Of a stretch of 64,000 nt of DNA, positions 25,241 through 33,657 are shown piece by piece; position 1 is the stretch's first letter; the number at the start of each line of letters is the position of its first letter. The translations under genes were made by a program, and so were the position numbers. The notes under the pieces were generated by a model. That model was not told the origin of the DNA, did not search any database, and saw nothing but the letters and a program-made list of their open reading frames with translations. This DNA is from Acidianus hospitalis (lineage in GTDB: Archaea > Thermoproteota > Thermoprotei_A > Sulfolobales > Sulfolobaceae): assembly GCA_046533895.1 (NCBI GenBank), contig JAWDOK010000007.1:5545-69544 (forward strand), read 5' to 3'.

Positions 25241-25899
25241 AGTTTGAAGATGTGATAAAATCTCTATACTTACAGAGTAAGTTAATCAAACTTGAAGAAA
25301 AGGAGTATGTTATTAAATGTTATTCTACTAGTGCAGGAATTAAATGGTATTTTATTTCATCATTTTTTAAATCGTATCCTTATGCTTCAAGTCCTCGAGA
25401 ACGAATGAATAGAGAGATTGATTTTTTTACTAGAAAATGGCGTGAAATAGGAACCCCAAAAATTATAGACATGGATTATGATACTAATTGCATAATGAGG
25501 GATTATATAAAAGGAAGACCTATAGAAACAGAAGAAGATTTTCTTATGCTAGGCAAGGCCTTCAAAATAATTCATGAAAACGGATTATCGTTAGGAGATA
25601 CAAAAATAGAAAATTTTATTGTAAATGAAAAGATTTATGTTATAGATGCAGAACAAGCTATCCAAACTAAGGAAGAAAGATACTTTGCATGGGATATTTT
25701 AGTTTTTCTTCTTTTCCTAAGTTATAAATATATAAATGATTTAAAAAACTTTGAGAAAATGTCCAGAGCATTTTTAAACTCTTATAAGCCTACTCAAAAG
25801 GAGATATCTTATATTCTTGATATAAGAAATATAAACGTGTTGACTTTATTCCCTCCAATGTCATTAAATTTAATCAAAAAAATTATTGCAGAACTTTAA
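25237..25899 (+). CDS. Atypical small protein kinase-like protein
   Basis: The 220-residue protein resembles the small RIO/Bud32 kinases of archaea. The catalytic loop is HENGLSLGDTKIENFIV and the metal motif is YVIDAEQA (DAE in place of DFG). EYVIKCY could hold the ATP-binding lysine. There is no clear glycine-rich loop. Start overlaps the cysteine-synthase-like gene by four bases, so it belongs to that operon. Whether it phosphorylates protein or a small molecule is unknown. Confidence 0.6.
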   Translation: MKFEDVIKSLYLQSKLIKLEEKEYVIKCYSTSAGIKWYFISSFFKSYPYASSPRERMNREIDFFTRKWREIGTPKIIDMDYDTNCIMRDYIKGRPIETEEDFLMLGKAFKIIHENGLSLGDTKIENFIVNEKIYVIDAEQAIQTKEERYFAWDILVFLLFLSYKYINDLKNFEKMSRAFLNSYKPTQKEISYILDIRNINVLTLFPPMSLNLIKKIIAEL

Positions 25900-26068
25900 T
25901 TATTACCGCACTATCTTTCTTTAAAATCTTCATTATACTTTCGTTTATTTTTGTTCCGCAAGCAGGGCATCTATAGAAATATCTAACTTCTCTTCCTTCG
26001 CTGTTACTTTCAGTTTCTGCCATAAATTCCATCCTTATTCCGCATTTAGGGCAAAGAACTTCTTTCAT
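25883..26068 (-). CDS. Small zinc-ribbon protein
   Basis: A 61-residue protein with two CxxC pairs, LCPKCGIRM and YRCPACGTKI, about 30 residues apart, forming one zinc ribbon. The gene is convergent with the kinase-like gene and overlaps its end by 17 bases; it is divergent from moaA. No function is known for this small family. It could bind nucleic acid or a protein partner. Confidence 0.72.
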   Translation of the reverse strand: MKEVLCPKCGIRMEFMAETESNSEGREVRYFYRCPACGTKINESIMKILKKDSAVIIKVLQ

Positions 26069-26103
26069 CTAGTTTATTAAGGTCAAGAAACAATTTAAAA
26101 GTA

Positions 26104-27030
26104 ATGAAGGATAGATTTGGAAGAGACCTTGAAGACTTAAGAATTACGCTTACTCATGCATGTAATTTTTCTTGCTTTTTCTGCCATATGGAAGGTGAAG
26201 GAAACGAAAATTTGTCAGGATTACCTTTACGCGATATACTACTTGTAGCCAAGGCTTCTAAAGATTTTGGGATAAAATACGTAAAATTAACAGGAGGAGA
26301 ACCTACTTTACGAAGAGATTTAATAGAGATCGTTAAAGGCTTGAAATCGCTAGGTTTTGAAATTTCCATGACCACTAACGGTGTTCTACTTCCTAGACTA
26401 GCTACTAAATTAAAAGAAGCTGGATTATCTAGAGTCAACATTAGTCTTCACGCATTAGATAGGGAAACTTTTAAGAAAATTACTGGAGTTGACGCACTCG
26501 ATAAGGTTTTAGAAGGAATAAAATCGGCTATTAATACTAATCTTAGACCTGTAAAATTAAATTTTGTTGTAAATAAAATGAATATTAATGAAATAAAAGA
26601 GATCATAGATTTTTCGGAGAAACTAGGGATAGATGAATTACATTTAATAGAAATGCACCCTGTAGGGTTAGGTAAATCTTCGTTTTCATATCACGAGAAT
26701 TTAAATATAATAGAGGATTATCTAAAGAAGAATTCAACAAAAGTAACAATAAGGAATAAGCATTTTAGACCTAGATATTATTTAAATTCCGGCTTAGTAG
26801 TAGAAGTAGTAAAACCTTATGCTAATCCAATATTTTGTGCCGGATGCAATAGAATAAGACTTACAGTAGACGGCAAGTTAAAAACATGTTTATATAGAGA
26901 AGATAAGGTAATCGATATCTCTGGAATACTTAAATCAAACTTGCCAGAAGACGACAAATTAGAACTAATAAAGGAGGCATTTAAGTTAGCAATAGCTATT
27001 AGAGAGCCGAATTTTAAATATACACTATGA
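26104..27030 (+). CDS. moaA: GTP 3',8-cyclase (MoaA)
   Basis: This radical SAM enzyme starts molybdenum/tungsten cofactor synthesis by rearranging GTP. The first iron-sulfur cluster binds ACNFSCFFCHMEG, and the C-terminal second cluster uses CAGCNRIRLTVDGKLKTC. The GGEPTLR SAM motif is present. Length 308 residues is usual for archaea. It overlaps the next gene (peptidase) by four bases. Confidence 0.95.
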   Translation: MKDRFGRDLEDLRITLTHACNFSCFFCHMEGEGNENLSGLPLRDILLVAKASKDFGIKYVKLTGGEPTLRRDLIEIVKGLKSLGFEISMTTNGVLLPRLATKLKEAGLSRVNISLHALDRETFKKITGVDALDKVLEGIKSAINTNLRPVKLNFVVNKMNINEIKEIIDFSEKLGIDELHLIEMHPVGLGKSSFSYHENLNIIEDYLKKNSTKVTIRNKHFRPRYYLNSGLVVEVVKPYANPIFCAGCNRIRLTVDGKLKTCLYREDKVIDISGILKSNLPEDDKLELIKEAFKLAIAIREPNFKYTL

Positions 27031-28079
27031 GAATCAAAAAGCTTGAAGAGCTCTCTCAAAAATATAATAATTCGTGTATAATAATAAGTGGAGATCCTAA
27101 TGTTTATTATTTTAGTAATTATAAAGGAGCAGGTAGTATAATATATTGTGACGGAGTTGCGACACTTTTAGCACCTCTATTAGAGGAGAATAGAGCCAGA
27201 GAAATAAGCGGGCTAGACGTTAAAATATATTATCCAAGTAATATAGCTAATGGGATTCTTGTAGGCTCCTTATCAGATATTTTACCGAAGTTAATTACTA
27301 AGAATACTGTAGCATTAGATATTAACTGGTCTACTGTTAACGTTTATAGGCTTTTATCCTCAAAATATAATTTAATTGATATATCAAAAGACATTTCTGA
27401 AATGCGTAGTATCAAAGACGAAGAAGAATTGGAAAAAATAAAGAAAGCTGGAGAAATAACTTCAGAAGCAATGAAGGTTAGTATGGAGAAAATTCTAGAA
27501 GGTGAAATAACTGAAAAACAGCTATCTGGAATAATAGATTATACTATGAAAGCCAGTGGTGCTGAAGATTATGCTTTTCCTTCAATAGTAGCAGCAGGTA
27601 AAAATTCCTCTTTCCCTCATCATATTCCTACAGATAAGAAAATCCTAGAAAATGATAATGTAGTTGTAGATATAGGAGCAAAATTTGATGGATACTGTTT
27701 TGATAGCACAAGAACCTTTAATGTTAAAGGCGAAGTAAGGAAAATCTATGAGATAGTTTTAGAGGCTCAATTAGAGGCAATAGATGCAGTAACATCTGGA
27801 GTAAATGCTTCAGAAATAGATAAGACTGCAAGAAAAGTTATTGAAAAATATGGATATGGAAGATATTTTGTTCATTCTACTGGTCACGGAGTTGGTATAG
27901 AAGTTCATGAATCTCCTTATATATCGTTTAATTCTAACGATGTACTAAAGAAAAACATGGTAATAACTGTAGAGCCCGGCATATACATTAAAGATAAGTT
28001 CGGAGTACGGATAGAGGATACATTAATAGTAACAAACGGTAAACCCGAGGTTTTAGAAACGGCTTATAAGCTTTTGTAA
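27027..28079 (+). CDS. pepQ: Xaa-Pro peptidase (M24 family)
   Basis: The 350-residue protein has an N-terminal creatinase-like domain and a C-terminal pita-bread metallopeptidase domain. The metal ligands are in VVDIGAKFDGYCFDSTRTF, HSTGHGVGIEVHE and VITVEPGIYI. Enzymes of this kind cleave the bond before proline in dipeptides or at N-termini. It is probably cytoplasmic. Dipeptidase or aminopeptidase preference cannot be read from the sequence. Confidence 0.9.
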   Translation: MRIKKLEELSQKYNNSCIIISGDPNVYYFSNYKGAGSIIYCDGVATLLAPLLEENRAREISGLDVKIYYPSNIANGILVGSLSDILPKLITKNTVALDINWSTVNVYRLLSSKYNLIDISKDISEMRSIKDEEELEKIKKAGEITSEAMKVSMEKILEGEITEKQLSGIIDYTMKASGAEDYAFPSIVAAGKNSSFPHHIPTDKKILENDNVVVDIGAKFDGYCFDSTRTFNVKGEVRKIYEIVLEAQLEAIDAVTSGVNASEIDKTARKVIEKYGYGRYFVHSTGHGVGIEVHESPYISFNSNDVLKKNMVITVEPGIYIKDKFGVRIEDTLIVTNGKPEVLETAYKLL

Positions 28080-28130
28080 GGTTTTTTATAAAAACTATTT
28101 AATTAGCAGAGTCTCAGAATACTAATTGGC

Positions 28131-28769
28131 ATGGAAACATCAATATCTCAAGAAAAATTGGTAGAAGAAATTGCAAAAAGAGTAAGAGAAATACTAGAAC
28201 TTTTAGGGGAAGATCCAAACAGAGAAGGTTTAAGAGAAACGCCAGAGAGAGTTGCAAGAGCTTTAATAGAAATGACTTCTGGTCTAAGAAGTCCACCACC
28301 TAAAATAAAAGTATTTAATGCTAAAGATATAGGCGAAGATATAACTGAAGATGAAAACGGAGATCAAGTAATTCTAATTAGAGATATACAATTCTCTTCC
28401 CTTTGCGAGCATCACCTCTTACCGTTTATAGGGAGGATTCATGTTGCTTATGTTGCCAATGGTGATGGTAAAGTTGCCGGATTTAGCAAAATAATAAGAA
28501 TAGTTAACTATTATTCAGCAAGACCTCAGATCCAAGAGAGATTAGTTTCTCAGATAGCTGATGCAATAATGAATAGCGAAATAAAACCAAAGGGAGTTAT
28601 GGTAATTGGTAATGGTATTCACATGTGTGCTTATGTGAGAGGAGTAAAAGACAAGGAAGCCAAGCTAGTTTCAGTAGCAACTAGAGGAGTCTTTAAGACA
28701 AACAGGGCATTAGTTAATCAAGTATTTAGATTATTAGATACTACGCATGAAAGAAGTTTAAGATTATAA
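28131..28769 (+). CDS. folE: GTP cyclohydrolase I
   Basis: The 212-residue enzyme opens GTP to dihydroneopterin triphosphate, the first step of pterin synthesis. Zinc and catalytic residues are in FSSLCEHHLLPFIGRIHVAY and the later HMCAYVRGVKD. The conserved EDPNREGLRETPERVAR is near the N-terminus. Many archaea use MptA instead, but Sulfolobales carry this FolE type. Its product can feed the folate-like carrier used by serine hydroxymethyltransferase. Confidence 0.95.
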   Translation: METSISQEKLVEEIAKRVREILELLGEDPNREGLRETPERVARALIEMTSGLRSPPPKIKVFNAKDIGEDITEDENGDQVILIRDIQFSSLCEHHLLPFIGRIHVAYVANGDGKVAGFSKIIRIVNYYSARPQIQERLVSQIADAIMNSEIKPKGVMVIGNGIHMCAYVRGVKDKEAKLVSVATRGVFKTNRALVNQVFRLLDTTHERSLRL

Positions 28770-28818
28770 GAAAGAAGAAAACTTTAAGTTTAATAAAGCG
28801 TTTTTTAAATTTTTAGTA

Positions 28819-29718
28819 ATGAAAGGAAGAGATAGAATTCTTAGTATTCTTAAAGAGAGGGGATCATTACCTCAAACTGAGTTAGTTAAGATTTCTGGAA
28901 TGTCAAAGAGTAGAGTATCTGAAATACTTAATGAATTAGAAAAAGAAGGAATAATATTCAGGAAACAATTAGTTGGAAAAAATCTTATAGTATCGTTAAA
29001 TGAAACGAAATTTCTCAGGCTAGGAATTATAAATGCTGCAGAATATCCTTTTATTATTCCATTTATAAAAAAACTTAGAGAAAAAGGAATAGAAGTTGAA
29101 GTAAAAATTTACGACAACGGTCTTCAAGTTACTAAAGATTTAGTCCTAGGTAAAATAGACATGGGATTTTCGCCAGTTATTTCGCAAATAATATTTTCAA
29201 AAATATTTGATATAAAAATTATAGCAGGAGGTGCAAAGGGAGGTGCAGGAATAGTAGGCGAATCGTGCAATATAGGTTCTACAGTAATGTCTAGTATGGA
29301 AACATGGACTCTAGCAGAAGTAAAGAATGCTAATATAATTCCTTTTAATTCTCCACAAGAGTTAGTTAAAAATTTTGAAACAAAAAAAGTTCCGGCAATA
29401 GCTATTTGGGAGCCTTATTTATCTATACTTGAGTCTAAAGGACATAAAGTAACTCATGTATTTGAACCAAATCACTGTTGTACATTAGCTATAAGAAGCT
29501 CTTTAGAAGATGAGGAAAAAATAAAAGAGATATATGAAGATGCGTTTTCGTGGTTTTTATCTTCAAAAGATAGATGGATTTCGGATTATTCCAATTTATT
29601 AGGTGAGGATTACAATATAATGAAAAAAGCATCTGAAAGATATTACTTCGATAGCTATTTAGATTTAAAAGAAGTTTACAAAAATTTGAAAAAAATGAAT
29701 ATATATATTCCGGCTTAA
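28819..29718 (+). CDS. HTH regulator fused to a substrate-binding-like domain
   Basis: Residues 1-60 form a winged helix (RILSILKERGSLPQTELVKI, MSKSRVSEILNELEKEG). The remaining 240 residues look like the NMT1/TauT-type binding fold (LGIINAAEYPFIIPFIKKL, DLVLGKIDMGFSPVI, IAIWEPYLSIL). It contains a Cys-Cys pair in EPNHCCTLAIR. This resembles a one-component sensor that binds a small molecule inside the cell. It converges on glnA with a four-base overlap, but convergent layout does not show that glnA is the target. Confidence 0.68.
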   Translation: MKGRDRILSILKERGSLPQTELVKISGMSKSRVSEILNELEKEGIIFRKQLVGKNLIVSLNETKFLRLGIINAAEYPFIIPFIKKLREKGIEVEVKIYDNGLQVTKDLVLGKIDMGFSPVISQIIFSKIFDIKIIAGGAKGGAGIVGESCNIGSTVMSSMETWTLAEVKNANIIPFNSPQELVKNFETKKVPAIAIWEPYLSILESKGHKVTHVFEPNHCCTLAIRSSLEDEEKIKEIYEDAFSWFLSSKDRWISDYSNLLGEDYNIMKKASERYYFDSYLDLKEVYKNLKKMNIYIPA

Positions 29719-31130
29719 GAATCTAGATAATAGTATAACTCCATTGGATGCGGATACATTTGTAGAGTCTTTGCTTCTTCTCTCTTTAAGTCGATGTATG
29801 TATCAAGTATTGTTGAATTGAATACTGGCTTTAAGAATTCTTTATCGCTCTCTAGTTCATCTAATGCCTCATCTAATGATCTCGGTAACTCTTTGATACC
29901 TAATTGCTTTCTCTTTTCTGGAGTTAGATGATAAATGTTCTCATCTACTGGATCTCCTGGATCTATTTTCTTATTTACTCCATCCAATGCGGCCATCAAT
30001 ATTGCAGCAAACGCTAAGTATGGATTGCAAGAAGGATCTGGCGCACGGTATTCTATTCTCTTTGCTTTCTCTATTCCCTTATAATATGAGGGAACTCTAA
30101 TTATTGCACTTCTATTAGATTTGCTCCAAGCAATGTATACTGGTGCCTCAAATCCGGGGACTAATCTTCTATAACTATTAACAGATGCGGAAACTATCGC
30201 AGACAATGCTCTTGCATGATGTAATATTCCCCCAATTACATATCTCCCTGTCTGGCTTATTTCTGCATATTCGTCATTAGGATCGTACATTAAATTCTTT
30301 TTGCCATCAGCAGTCCATAAACTGAAATGAGTATGCATTCCTGTTCCATTGTCTCCAAACATTGGCTTTGGCATGAAAGTTGCTACCATGCCATGTTTTG
30401 CCGCTACGTTCTTTACAACGTATTTTAGAGTTTGTACTTTATCTGCAGTATCTGCTAATGTTGAGAATCTAAAGTCTATTTCTCCTTGTCCTCCAGTAGC
30501 TACCTCATGATGAGTTGCCTCAATTGTGAATCCAAAATATTTAACTAGAGTTTCCACAGCCTCCAGTCTTACATCCATTAATTGATCTACTGGTGGGGCT
30601 GGATAATAACCTTCTTTATATCTAATTACAAATCCTCCATTATTTTGCCATGGTGCTTCTCTAGCAATAATTTTGTATCCAGTTCCTCTTTGAGGGGTAG
30701 CTACATCAAGGTCTATTTTATCGAAAATGAAGAATTCCATTTCTGGACCAAAGAAGGAAGTATAACCTTGTGATAACTGGTATTTTTCAGCCTCCTCTGC
30801 TATGAATCTAGGATCTCTTTCAAATCTTCCTTTTCCTCCGCCCCAGAATACTTTAGTAATAACTCTCGCAACTCCTGGCGTCCAAGGAATTAATGTCATT
30901 GTTTCTGGTACTGGTAATAGCACCATATCGCTTTCGTAAATCATTGTAAAACCTTTTATGCTACTTCCATCAAGTTTTCCAAAGCCTGTCTTTACACTAT
31001 TCTCATCAAACTCGCTTGCTGGGATTGTTATATGATGTAATCTCCCTGGAACATCTGTGAATTGTAAATCTACCCATTCAATTTTATTATCTTTTAAGAA
31101 CTTTAACATGTCTTCTGGACTTGATGGCAT
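29715..31130 (-). CDS. glnA: Glutamine synthetase, type I
   Basis: The 471-residue enzyme makes glutamine from glutamate, ammonia and ATP. MPSSPEDMLKFLKDNKIEWV opens the protein; GPEMEFFIFD, ATHHEVATGGQGEIDFRF, NGTGMHTHFSLW and APDPSCNPYLAFAA carry metal and substrate ligands. No adenylylation tyrosine motif was identified. The ATG lies about 26 bases after a TATA box, so the transcript is probably leaderless. It works with the glutamate synthase at 59072-63174. Confidence 0.96.
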   Translation of the reverse strand: MPSSPEDMLKFLKDNKIEWVDLQFTDVPGRLHHITIPASEFDENSVKTGFGKLDGSSIKGFTMIYESDMVLLPVPETMTLIPWTPGVARVITKVFWGGGKGRFERDPRFIAEEAEKYQLSQGYTSFFGPEMEFFIFDKIDLDVATPQRGTGYKIIAREAPWQNNGGFVIRYKEGYYPAPPVDQLMDVRLEAVETLVKYFGFTIEATHHEVATGGQGEIDFRFSTLADTADKVQTLKYVVKNVAAKHGMVATFMPKPMFGDNGTGMHTHFSLWTADGKKNLMYDPNDEYAEISQTGRYVIGGILHHARALSAIVSASVNSYRRLVPGFEAPVYIAWSKSNRSAIIRVPSYYKGIEKAKRIEYRAPDPSCNPYLAFAAILMAALDGVNKKIDPGDPVDENIYHLTPEKRKQLGIKELPRSLDEALDELESDKEFLKPVFNSTILDTYIDLKREEAKTLQMYPHPMELYYYLDS

Positions 31131-31150
31131 GAATCGAGTTCTGTTAAAGA

Positions 31151-31184
31151 GTATATAAGCTTTTATTGTAATTCGTATATAAAG
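31151..31184 (-). promoter_or_regulatory. Tandem TATA elements before glnA
   Basis: On the minus strand, GCTTATATAC (31151-31160) lies about 26 bases before the glnA start, and a near copy, CTTTATATAC (31175-31184), lies 24 bases further upstream. The near one fits a leaderless start. The second could be an alternative promoter or the site of a regulator. Confidence 0.45.
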
Positions 31185-31213
31185 TTTTTAGATGACAAAA
31201 TAAATTTATAATT

Positions 31214-31236
31214 ACTTTTCATGGCTACTGAAAAGT
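31214..31236. repeat. Hairpin-forming inverted repeat between ABC ATPase and glnA
   Basis: ACTTTTCA and TGAAAAGT are perfect 8-base arms around a 7-base loop (TGGCTAC). ATTACTTTTCA on one side and AAGTAAT on the other extend the symmetry imperfectly. It sits after the end of the ATPase gene and before the glnA promoter. It may end transcription of the upstream operon or bind a regulator of glnA. Confidence 0.4.
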
Positions 31237-31250
31237 TTAAGTAATATCTT

Positions 31251-31862
31251 TTAAAAAATTTTTAACAATTTTCCATCTTCCATGCGTAAGTGAGAATTTG
31301 CGAATTGCGAATCATTTATGTCTTGAGTAGTAAATATCAATTCTATGGAATTTTTACGCATTATCTCAATAGTTCTTTCTACGAAATACTCCTTATCATT
31401 AATGTTAGAGAACGCTTCGTCTATGAGTATAACCTTAGGTTTAGCAAGAATAGCAGTAAGTATGGAAACTCTTTCTCTTTGGCCTAGGCTCAGTTTGTCT
31501 ACTTTTTCATCTAATGAGATTCCGTCTAACAGATCTTTATACTTTTCAAGTTCATTAATATCATATTTAATTTTCCTAATTTTGGCCCCCCACACTAAGT
31601 GGGATTTCACTTTAAGTCCAGGGATATAAGAGTCCGGAGTTATTATAACAGTTCCTCGCTTTTCAGGTGAAAGTTTTGTTACATCTACGTTGTTAATTTT
31701 AACATAACCTTCATCGATATTCAAAAATCCAGCTAAACTCCTCAAAAAAGTAGTTTTTCCACTACCGTTTTTACCAGTAATACATACTATTCCTTGTTCT
31801 TTGATTTGAGCATTAAGATAAAAATTGCCTAGCTTTTTTACTACTTTAGCTTCAATTGTCAC
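31251..31862 (-). CDS. Short ABC-transporter ATPase with degenerate switch motifs
   Basis: The 203-residue nucleotide-binding domain has Walker A (GKNGSGKTT), the signature LSLGQRERVSI and Walker B (VILIDEAFSN). SPEKRGTVIITPD is similar to molybdate/tungstate ATPases, but the Q-loop glutamine is not in its usual place and the switch histidine (THD in homologues) is TTQD. There is no C-terminal regulatory domain. It overlaps the thioredoxin gene by four bases. No permease is adjacent; a possible partner is the oxyanion importer at 42470-44265, which lacks its own ATPase gene. Confidence 0.8.
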   Translation of the reverse strand: MTIEAKVVKKLGNFYLNAQIKEQGIVCITGKNGSGKTTFLRSLAGFLNIDEGYVKINNVDVTKLSPEKRGTVIITPDSYIPGLKVKSHLVWGAKIRKIKYDINELEKYKDLLDGISLDEKVDKLSLGQRERVSILTAILAKPKVILIDEAFSNINDKEYFVERTIEIMRKNSIELIFTTQDINDSQFANSHLRMEDGKLLKIF

Positions 31863-32257
31863 GATATATATTTTTTAATAGTATCCTCTAAAGTATTTTC
31901 ATCAACTGCTCCAACTAGAGAATCCTTCAATTGCCCATCAACGAAAATTAGTGTAGTTGGTATATTCAGAACATTATATTTATCTGCAAGCTTCTGGTTT
32001 TCATCAACGTTAAGCCTTCCAAAGAATGCTTTATCCTTATATTTTTCTGCAATCTTCTTAAATATTGGCTCATATAAATGACAGGGAGCACACCAGTCAG
32101 CCCAACAGTCAATTACTACAACTTTATTTTTAGAAAGAATTTCGTCAAATTTATCCTCACTTACGCTTTCTGGCTCATATTTCGGCGATTTTATACTTTC
32201 TGCCTTTTTCTGTAACTTCTCAGCAATCTCCTTTATTAAGGACTCAATTTCGCTCAA
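31859..32257 (-). CDS. trx: Thioredoxin
   Basis: The 132-residue protein has a charged helical N-terminal extension of about 35 residues and then a thioredoxin fold. The redox motif is WADWCAPC (Cys56 and Cys59), and the cis-proline is in LNIPTTLIF. CAPC in place of CGPC will shift its redox potential. The gene overlaps an acyl-ligase-like gene upstream (14 bases) and an ABC ATPase gene downstream (4 bases). Confidence 0.92.
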   Translation of the reverse strand: MSEIESLIKEIAEKLQKKAESIKSPKYEPESVSEDKFDEILSKNKVVVIDCWADWCAPCHLYEPIFKKIAEKYKDKAFFGRLNVDENQKLADKYNVLNIPTTLIFVDGQLKDSLVGAVDENTLEDTIKKYIS

Positions 32258-33617
32258 TTTTATCCACTATATATACTTTCTTTAGCCTCTTATAAAATGC
32301 AACTCTTTGGTTAACATAATTAAGTAGTTCGTCTTCAAGACCTTCTTTATGCTCTTTAACTATAACTTTAGCTACAGGCTGGGTACCTAGATTTCCAGCG
32401 TCTTCGCCGTAAACATATGCTTCCTTTACTAATGGATGAGAGAGTAAAATTTCCTCTAAATCTCTAGGGAAAATCGGATACCCCTTATATTTCAGCATTC
32501 TCTTTTTCACACCTTTGAAATAAAGTAACCCTTTTTCATCCATGCTAACTAAATCTCCAGTTTTTAGCCATTCTCCTTCAAATACTCTTTTAGTTTCTTC
32601 CTCATCTTTGTATCCTAACATAAGCCATGGAGCTTTTACCCATAATTCTCCAGTTTCTCCAATTTTTGCCTCTTCTCCATTATCCTTAACTACTTTTACT
32701 TCAGCATTAGGTAAAGGTTTACCTATGCTTATTACCTGAGAAAATTCAGGAGGCTGATACGTTATTACTAATCCTTCCGTAAATCCATATTGTTGTACTA
32801 TATCTTTATTAAATCTCTCCTTGAAAGCCTTTATTGTTGACGGGAATAATGGTGCTGCTGTACTAATACAGAGTCTTAAACTATCTAGATTACCTTCTTT
32901 CTCTTTAGCTAATGCATCGTAAACCATGGGTACTGTTGCTAGATAGTTTATTGAGAACTTATCTATTGCAGATATTGTTTCTTTGGGATCAAATTTTCTC
33001 AAAACGTACATAAATCCACCGGCTTCCAAAGTTACTCCTAAAACGCTGTTACCCAGTACATGAGCTAACGGCACAGTTAATATACTAGAGATATCCTTAA
33101 CTCCTAGAGCTTTATAAAGGGATGCAGAATTTAATTCAACTCTTCCTGCACTGTGCAATACTTGCATAGTCCTTCCTGCTATTCCGGCATAATAATAAAT
33201 CAAGCCAACCTCATCTTCTCTATATTCATATGGCGAAGTTTGCTCATAACTGCCATTGGTGGAGTTTATTATTACCTTATAGTCCTTTAATACGTTCTTT
33301 TCCCTTTCGTATACTTCATTGTCAGTGAAAACTAATGAAGGCTGAGAATCTTCTAAAATGAATTTTAAATCTTCTGCCGAGGTTAGCGGATCTATTGCTA
33401 CTACTTTCCCGCCGGCCCAGTAAACACTTAAGTAATTTATTACGGATCTAGTTGAGTTAAACATTATATGCGCAACTGTTTCGCCAGGAGAGATTAATGA
33501 TGCAGTTCTTCTAACTTCATCAACAACTTGTTGGTATGTTAAACTTCTATCTCCTCCTAAAAATGTCTTGGAAGGATTTTTCTTATACCACTCATAAAGG
33601 ACTGTTGCTAAGCTCAT
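32244..33617 (-). CDS. Acyl-CoA synthetase-like protein (ANL family) with altered P-loop
   Basis: The 457-residue protein has the ANL adenylating-enzyme fold. QQYGFTEGLV, GELWVKAPWLMLGYKDEEET, WLKTGDLVSMDEKGLL and the hinge and C-terminal domain are clear. The ATP loop, usually like TSGTTGKPK, reads YAGIAGRTMQ without the lysine. The protein ends soon after VDKIERN, so the catalytic lysine may be kept but the tail is short. Activity is uncertain; the substrate is unknown. It is first in a three-gene operon with thioredoxin and an ATPase. Confidence 0.82.
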   Translation of the reverse strand: MSLATVLYEWYKKNPSKTFLGGDRSLTYQQVVDEVRRTASLISPGETVAHIMFNSTRSVINYLSVYWAGGKVVAIDPLTSAEDLKFILEDSQPSLVFTDNEVYEREKNVLKDYKVIINSTNGSYEQTSPYEYREDEVGLIYYYAGIAGRTMQVLHSAGRVELNSASLYKALGVKDISSILTVPLAHVLGNSVLGVTLEAGGFMYVLRKFDPKETISAIDKFSINYLATVPMVYDALAKEKEGNLDSLRLCISTAAPLFPSTIKAFKERFNKDIVQQYGFTEGLVITYQPPEFSQVISIGKPLPNAEVKVVKDNGEEAKIGETGELWVKAPWLMLGYKDEEETKRVFEGEWLKTGDLVSMDEKGLLYFKGVKKRMLKYKGYPIFPRDLEEILLSHPLVKEAYVYGEDAGNLGTQPVAKVIVKEHKEGLEDELLNYVNQRVAFYKRLKKVYIVDKIERN

Positions 33618-33657
33618 GAGTAACCGTTTTAAACTTATAAAAAGGGTCTAAAAAATA

